NCBI GenBank assembly: GCA_045117315.1
Contig: JBGUNJ010000006.1
Coordinates: 1-64,000, forward strand
DNA length: 64,000 nt
Direction: 5' to 3'
From: CAG-791 sp045117315
Lineage (GTDB): Bacteria; Bacillota; Clostridia; Lachnospirales; Lachnospiraceae
Position 1 is the stretch's first letter. Each line of letters starts with the position of its first letter. Below are positions 59,827 through 64,000 of this stretch, in pieces. Both the position numbers and the translations under genes were made by a program. The notes below the pieces were generated by a model. The model was given only the letters and a program-made list of their open reading frames with translations, was not told where the DNA came from and made no database searches.

Positions 59827-61057
59827 CAAACTCCTCATAGCCGCGGTCCCTGAGCTGCTGCTTCTGGAACTTCTTGTTCTTTGCCATTCTGGCCAGAAGC
59901 ACCTGTCTGCCGGCGGCGCGCTCCTCCTGCGCTTTTTTCATGGCATCCTTCATGCGCTCTGCAGGAAGATTCTTCTCAAGCAGGAAGGCAACCTTGGCGG
60001 GGCTTCCGGGAATCCTGAATCCCTGTTCCATGAGGATCAGGATGATGCGCTCGAATCCGATTGAAAATCCGCAGGCCGGGACGTCCTTGCCGGTAAATCT
60101 GCCGACCATACCGTCGTAGCGTCCGCCTCCGCCGCAGCTGATGCCCAGCTCCGGCATGGCGATCTCAAAAATAGTACCTGTGTAGTAGCCCATGCCGCGC
60201 ACGATAGTGGGATCAAAAACGATCCGGAAATCGGCCTCTTTGACACCATCGACGCTTTCGATGACAGTGCGCAGGTCAGGAATCACTGTATCGGCTATCA
60301 CGCCGGTCAGTTTTTCATCCAGGTAGGTGAGCTGGTCATCCGCCTCTTCGAGTCCCTTGAACAGGCTGATGTAGGTATCTGTGCTCTCCTGCGTAAAACC
60401 GCTCTCCACCAGTTCCGCGGCGGCGCCGTCCATGCCGATCTTATCCATCTTGTCGAGGATGATAAAAACTTCTCCGAAGCGGTCCGCAGGGAAACCGCAG
60501 GCAGCTGCCATAGCTGCCAGGATCCGCCTGTCATTGATCCTGATCTGGAAGCCCTTAAAGCCCAGGCGGCCCAGGGTCGTGGTAGTAGCCAGGATCAGCT
60601 CGATCTCAGCGAGGTTGGTCGCCTCGCCGATGATGTCTATATCACACTGCATGAACTGGCGGTAGCGTCCCTTCTGGGGCCGGTCAGCCCGCCAGACATT
60701 GCCCATCTGCAGAGCCTTGAAAGGCATGGGAAGATCATTGGCGTGGTTGGCATAGTAGCGGACCAGCGGGACCGTCAGGTCATAGCGGAGACCGCCGTCC
60801 ACCAGGTCCTCTTCCGACTTGGCTGTGTCAATGCGGAGTTTCTCCCCTCTTTTGAGGATCTTGAAGATCAGCTTTTCATTGTCGCCGCCCTGCTTGCTGG
60901 TCAGGTTGGCGATATTTTCCACACAGGGAGTCTCTATTGAAGAGAATCCGAACTCAGCGTAAGTCTTTTTGATCACGGAGATCGCGTAATCGCGGATTTC
61001 CATCTCCTCGGGCATAATGTCCTTCATGCCTGTAACAGGCTTTTTAATCAGCGCCAT
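59798..61057 (-). CDS. hisS: Histidyl-tRNA synthetase
   Basis: Class II synthetase of 419 aa. Motif 2 FRADRPQKGRYRQFMQ-like region, the histidyl-specific GMGYYTGTIFEI and motif 3 GFSIGFERI are visible; the C-terminal anticodon domain is shorter than usual and mostly helical (ERMKDAMKKAQEERA). Start at 61057 (AGAGAGGA upstream); the frame is open for 34 codons upstream. The leader has an 8-bp hairpin (61162-61169 with 61190-61197). Confidence 0.95.
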   Translation of the reverse strand: MALIKKPVTGMKDIMPEEMEIRDYAISVIKKTYAEFGFSSIETPCVENIANLTSKQGGDNEKLIFKILKRGEKLRIDTAKSEEDLVDGGLRYDLTVPLVRYYANHANDLPMPFKALQMGNVWRADRPQKGRYRQFMQCDIDIIGEATNLAEIELILATTTTLGRLGFKGFQIRINDRRILAAMAAACGFPADRFGEVFIILDKMDKIGMDGAAAELVESGFTQESTDTYISLFKGLEEADDQLTYLDEKLTGVIADTVIPDLRTVIESVDGVKEADFRIVFDPTIVRGMGYYTGTIFEIAMPELGISCGGGGRYDGMVGRFTGKDVPACGFSIGFERIILILMEQGFRIPGSPAKVAFLLEKNLPAERMKDAMKKAQEERAAGRQVLLARMAKNKKFQKQQLRDRGYEEFEEFYTNPLK

Positions 61058-61199
61058 ATCAATCCTCTCTTTATGTTGAATGTTTTGATGAATGTAAAAA
61101 ACAGAACTTTCGTAATCATTCTGTGAAACTGCCGGTTTTCCTTTTCTCTGCTCCTTCATCCGTCAGCAGTTCTGCGGCTTAAATGCATCCTGCTGACAG

Positions 61200-61560
61200 A
61201 CAGTTTTTTATTTTAACCTTTTTCACTGAAACTTTCAATACAATATCGGACTCTGCCTTTTTATAAATATATACGACATCAGCCGTATAATACTGCCCAT
61301 ATAATATCTCTCAGGCAATATCAAAAGATCTTTCATGTTATATCTATCATGCAGTAGCTCACATGTAATTTCTCCCATGCAATATCAAAATGTCTCCCGT
61401 GTATTATCTATCATATATCTGTGTCTGATGATTACCCCCTCCGTGTACAAAAAGTACAAAAAGATCTTACCACTTCAGAAACCGGAGTATTACAAAAAGG
61501 AGACTTCGTTGAAAACCACATAAATTCTCTCTTTTCGTGCCTGAGAGAAAATTAACTATT
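61200..61560. other. A/T-rich gap between hisS and dhaL
   Basis: Contains degenerate repeats of the type CATGTAATATCTATCATGCA (about 61330-61420). No gene or RNA that I can name. Confidence 0.5.
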
Positions 61561-61594
61561 ATCACTAAATATCCCTCTGTTTTTTACATTGTTT

Positions 61595-61625
61595 TGTGCA
61601 CTTTTCATGCAAACAGGTATATAAT
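61595..61625 (+). promoter_or_regulatory. Putative promoter of the dha genes
   Basis: TATAAT (61620-61625) is perfect; the best -35, TTGTGC (61595-61600), is weak and 19 bases away. A regulator may help. Confidence 0.45.
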
Positions 61626-61707
61626 TGGTACATAGGGCAATCAATGTGGTTTTGAGACAGACACCACTTGCCCGGATCAATAGTCAATCCGGAAGGGGGT
61701 TATAATA

Positions 61708-62325
61708 ATGGCATCAAAAGTCTATGAATGCATTGCGAAAATCGCCGACAGCATTATCGCGAACAAAGAATTCCTCACAGAACTCGACCGCGAGATCGGT
61801 GATGCGGACCACGGCATCAACATGGCGAGGGGCTACACAGAAGCGCTTGGCCAGCTTCCGCAGGATTCGGACGACATCGGCGCTGTCCTGAAAAAGACAG
61901 GCATGGTTCTGATTTCCAAAGTAGGAGGAGCCTCCGGACCTCTCTATGGTACAGCCTACATGAAGGCAGCCAAAGCGACGGCGGGGAAAACAACTCTGAC
62001 AGTACAGGACGGAAAAGAAATCTTCGAAGTTGTCATCGGAGGCATCAAACAGCGCGGAAAAGCAGAGCGGGGTGAAAAGACCATGCTCGATGCCATCATT
62101 CCGGCCTACGAGGCCTATTGCGCTGCGGCAGATGCAGGAAAAAGTCTTGATGAGTGCCTTGAGGCTATGTGCGAAGCCGCCAAAGAGGGAGTGGAGTTCA
62201 CCAAGACCATCCGCGCCACAAAGGGACGCGCCAGCTATCTGGGCGACCGCAGTATCGGCCACCAGGATCCCGGGGCCACCTCTTCTCTGCTCACGATGGA
62301 GGCCATCCGCGACTTCTGCAAATGA
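61708..62325 (+). CDS. dhaL: Dihydroxyacetone kinase, ADP-binding subunit DhaL
   Basis: Carries tightly bound ADP that is rephosphorylated by DhaM and phosphorylates dihydroxyacetone on DhaK. 205 aa. The Mg/ADP-binding signature EIGDADHGINM (usual DxDxGxNM) is at about 28-38, and later GGASGPLYGTAYM, EKTMLDA and DPGATSS are all conserved. GGAAGGGGG precedes the ATG. First of the three dha genes. Confidence 0.96.
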   Translation: MASKVYECIAKIADSIIANKEFLTELDREIGDADHGINMARGYTEALGQLPQDSDDIGAVLKKTGMVLISKVGGASGPLYGTAYMKAAKATAGKTTLTVQDGKEIFEVVIGGIKQRGKAERGEKTMLDAIIPAYEAYCAAADAGKSLDECLEAMCEAAKEGVEFTKTIRATKGRASYLGDRSIGHQDPGATSSLLTMEAIRDFCK

Positions 62326-62432
62326 TCATCCGTATGCACTGAAGGACTTTCCTGTTTAATTACACGGGCGGCATCAAATAAGATTAATGCCCCTTGTTTT
62401 TCAGGTAGGACAAAAGGACAGGAGGAACATCC

Positions 62433-62837
62433 ATGGTCGGAATCGTAATTGTCTCCCACAGCAGGCTGGCTGCGGAGGGAATTCGGGAGCTGGCAGCCCA
62501 GATGGCTGGACCTGACACCGCCATCATAGCATGTGGCGGAATGGAGGACGGAAGTATCGGAACAGATGCCATGCGGATTCAGGACGCTATCGTCCGGGCA
62601 GACAGCGGCGATGGTGTCTGTGTCATGGTCGACCTGGGAAGCGGCATTATGAGCGCGGAGACAGCCATCGAATTTCTGGGATTTGATGACGATCACGCCG
62701 GGATCTGTGTACGGATCGCGGATGCTCCTGTTCTCGAGGGCGCAGTGAGCGCGGCTGTTTCGGCATCGGCAGGCGACAGCCTTGAAGAAGTGATTGCCGC
62801 TGCAGAAGAAGCAAGAGGAGTCAAGAAGCTGGAGTGA
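62433..62837 (+). CDS. dhaM: PTS-dependent dihydroxyacetone kinase phosphotransferase subunit DhaM
   Basis: An EIIA-mannose-like domain of 134 aa that takes a phosphate from HPr on its active histidine (H10 in IVIVSHSRLAAEG) and passes it to DhaL-bound ADP. It is the single-domain form, lacking the HPr and EI-like domains of enterobacterial DhaM. GGAGGA precedes the ATG. Located between dhaL and dhaK. Confidence 0.95.
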   Translation: MVGIVIVSHSRLAAEGIRELAAQMAGPDTAIIACGGMEDGSIGTDAMRIQDAIVRADSGDGVCVMVDLGSGIMSAETAIEFLGFDDDHAGICVRIADAPVLEGAVSAAVSASAGDSLEEVIAAAEEARGVKKLE

Positions 62838-62975
62838 AACCTCCGGTCATCAGGAAAAAACGAATGCACAGAATCATTTCAGTCATTTCGAAATCCTGAA
62901 CACATGTAATCGTACATAATCAGCTTTGCATTTTCCGAAGTTGTTAACTGTAAATGGTAAAAATGGAGGGTTATC

Positions 62976-63974
62976 ATGAAAAAACTGATCAACAGTGTAG
63001 ACAATGTAGTTGATGAGATGCTGAACGGAATGACAGCGGCATTTCCGGAGTACATCGAGCGTGTTCCCGGAACAGATGTTGTAGCCCGCACAGGCGCGAA
63101 AAAAACCGACAAGGTCGTCCTGATCAGCGGCGGCGGCAGCGGACATGAGCCCGCTCACGGCGGCTACGTAGGCAAGGGCATGCTGGATGCTGCAGTTGCA
63201 GGCGCTGTCTTTACATCCCCCACTCCCGACCAGGTCTATGAGGCCATTCAGGCTACAGAGTGCGGCAAAGGCGCCCTCCTGATCATCAAGAACTATACCG
63301 GTGATGTCATGAACTTCGAAATGGCCGCGGACATGGCCGCCGATGAAGATATAGTCGTCGACAAAGTTGTCGTGGCTGATGACGTGGCAGTCGAAAACTC
63401 CACCTGGACCACCGGGCGCCGCGGAATCGCCGGCACAGTTTTCGTACACAAGATCGCGGGTGCCTGCGCTGAGACCGGTGCCGACCTGCCTGAAGTCAAG
63501 CGCATCGCCGAAAAAGTAATCGCCAATGTCCGTTCTATGGGTATGGCTGTCTCCCCCTGCACGGTACCTGCCGTCGGAAAACCCGGCTTTGACCTCGCAG
63601 ATGATGAAGTCGAAATCGGTATCGGCATTCACGGAGAACCCGGAACCCACCGCGAAAAGATCTCTTCCGTCAACAACACCGTCGACCATCTGGTAGGAAA
63701 GATTCTCGACGAAGGCATCTACGCCGAAGGTGATGAAGTCGCCGTCATGGTCAACGGCATGGGCGCCACCCCTCTGAGCGAGCTCTTCATCGCCAATCTC
63801 CGCGTCAAAGAGATTCTGGATGAGAAGAAGATCAAAATCGCCAAGACAGTCGTGGGCAATTACATGACCTCCCTCGACATGGCAGGCTTCTCTGTCACCC
63901 TGCTCAAACTCGATGACGAGCTCAAGGGCTATCTGAATGCCCCTGCAGACACTCCCGCTTACAAAGAAGTGTAA
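62976..63974 (+). CDS. dhaK: Dihydroxyacetone kinase, substrate-binding subunit DhaK
   Basis: Binds dihydroxyacetone covalently as a hemiaminal on a histidine, 332 aa. The histidine is in EIGIGIHGEPG (about residue 215); GGGSGHEPAHGGYVG at the N-terminus is the glycine-rich substrate loop. GGAGGG precedes the ATG. Last of the operon, whose order dhaL-dhaM-dhaK differs from the common dhaK-dhaL-dhaM. The role is dihydroxyacetone/glycerol use; no glycerol dehydrogenase is inside the window. Ends 26 bases before the window edge. Confidence 0.97.
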   Translation: MKKLINSVDNVVDEMLNGMTAAFPEYIERVPGTDVVARTGAKKTDKVVLISGGGSGHEPAHGGYVGKGMLDAAVAGAVFTSPTPDQVYEAIQATECGKGALLIIKNYTGDVMNFEMAADMAADEDIVVDKVVVADDVAVENSTWTTGRRGIAGTVFVHKIAGACAETGADLPEVKRIAEKVIANVRSMGMAVSPCTVPAVGKPGFDLADDEVEIGIGIHGEPGTHREKISSVNNTVDHLVGKILDEGIYAEGDEVAVMVNGMGATPLSELFIANLRVKEILDEKKIKIAKTVVGNYMTSLDMAGFSVTLLKLDDELKGYLNAPADTPAYKEV

Positions 63975-64000
63975 TAATAAAAGGGTAGAGGCGGCTACGC

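Noticed and set aside
61058..61700. T-box riboswitch before hisS
   Set aside because: The TGGNACCGCG core was not found on the minus strand here, nor before trpS or aspS.
1..64000. tRNA, rRNA or mobile-element genes
   Set aside because: Gaps were read on both strands; no cloverleaf, rRNA stretch, transposase or integrase was seen.

Overview
The window reads as a chromosomal segment of a low-oxygen Firmicute, most likely a Lachnospiraceae-type Clostridium. This rests on the block priA-def-fmt-yugP-rsmB-rlmN-prpC-prkC-rsgA, a fused SecDF, a PTS-dependent dihydroxyacetone kinase, single-gene ETF/acyl-CoA dehydrogenase/crotonase/CoA-transferase units, GGAGG-type ribosome binding sites and TTG starts. 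Nearly all genes lie on the minus strand; only dxr, an Sfp-type transferase and the dha genes are on plus. I see no rRNA, tRNA, CRISPR, transposase or phage gene.

Layout. 0.3-5 kb: a YfhO membrane protein with an attenuator-like leader, and a lone dxr. 5.5-15.3 kb: an NHLM/C39-type peptide export system (two ABC half-transporters, one with an intact C39 peptidase, plus a very short HlyD-like protein). It is followed by a STAS protein and preceded by a membrane sensor that fuses dCache, HAMP, PP2C phosphatase and RsbW-like kinase. Upstream of trpS lies a small protein with a textbook double-glycine leader and a C-terminal Cys4 zinc ribbon, the best candidate cargo. 16-21 kb: GH32 sucrase, HAD hydrolase and an aconitase-family hydratase. 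21-31 kb: a short-chain acyl-CoA block (acyl-CoA dehydrogenase, CoA-transferase, crotonase, GntP permease, EtfA, EtfB, MarR) without thiolase or 3-hydroxyacyl-CoA dehydrogenase. 31-36 kb: RecD2, DeoR, RsgA. 36-50 kb: signalling, translation and wall genes (PrkC, PrpC, RlmN, RsmB, YugP, Fmt, Def, PriA, MurE). 50-56 kb: RecJ, SecDF, a lipoprotein. 57-61 kb: Sfp, AspS, HisS. 61.7-64 kb: dhaL-dhaM-dhaK.

Three things stand out. First, the exporter, partner-switch and Gly-Gly zinc-ribbon set looks like a signal-gated peptide secretion system whose logic I do not recognise as described. Second, short tandem repeats sit directly behind the stop codons of many unrelated genes, each array built from local sequence, and similar repeats run in frame through MurE, PriA, RsmB and EtfB. 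Third, there are several structured intergenic elements: a dispersed hairpin family with a compensatory base change, a 250-bp nested inverted repeat between murE and recJ, a 10-bp phased array behind the acyl-CoA dehydrogenase gene, and folded leaders of the acyl-CoA dehydrogenase and etfB genes. All functional statements are from sequence reading and family knowledge; no database search was run.
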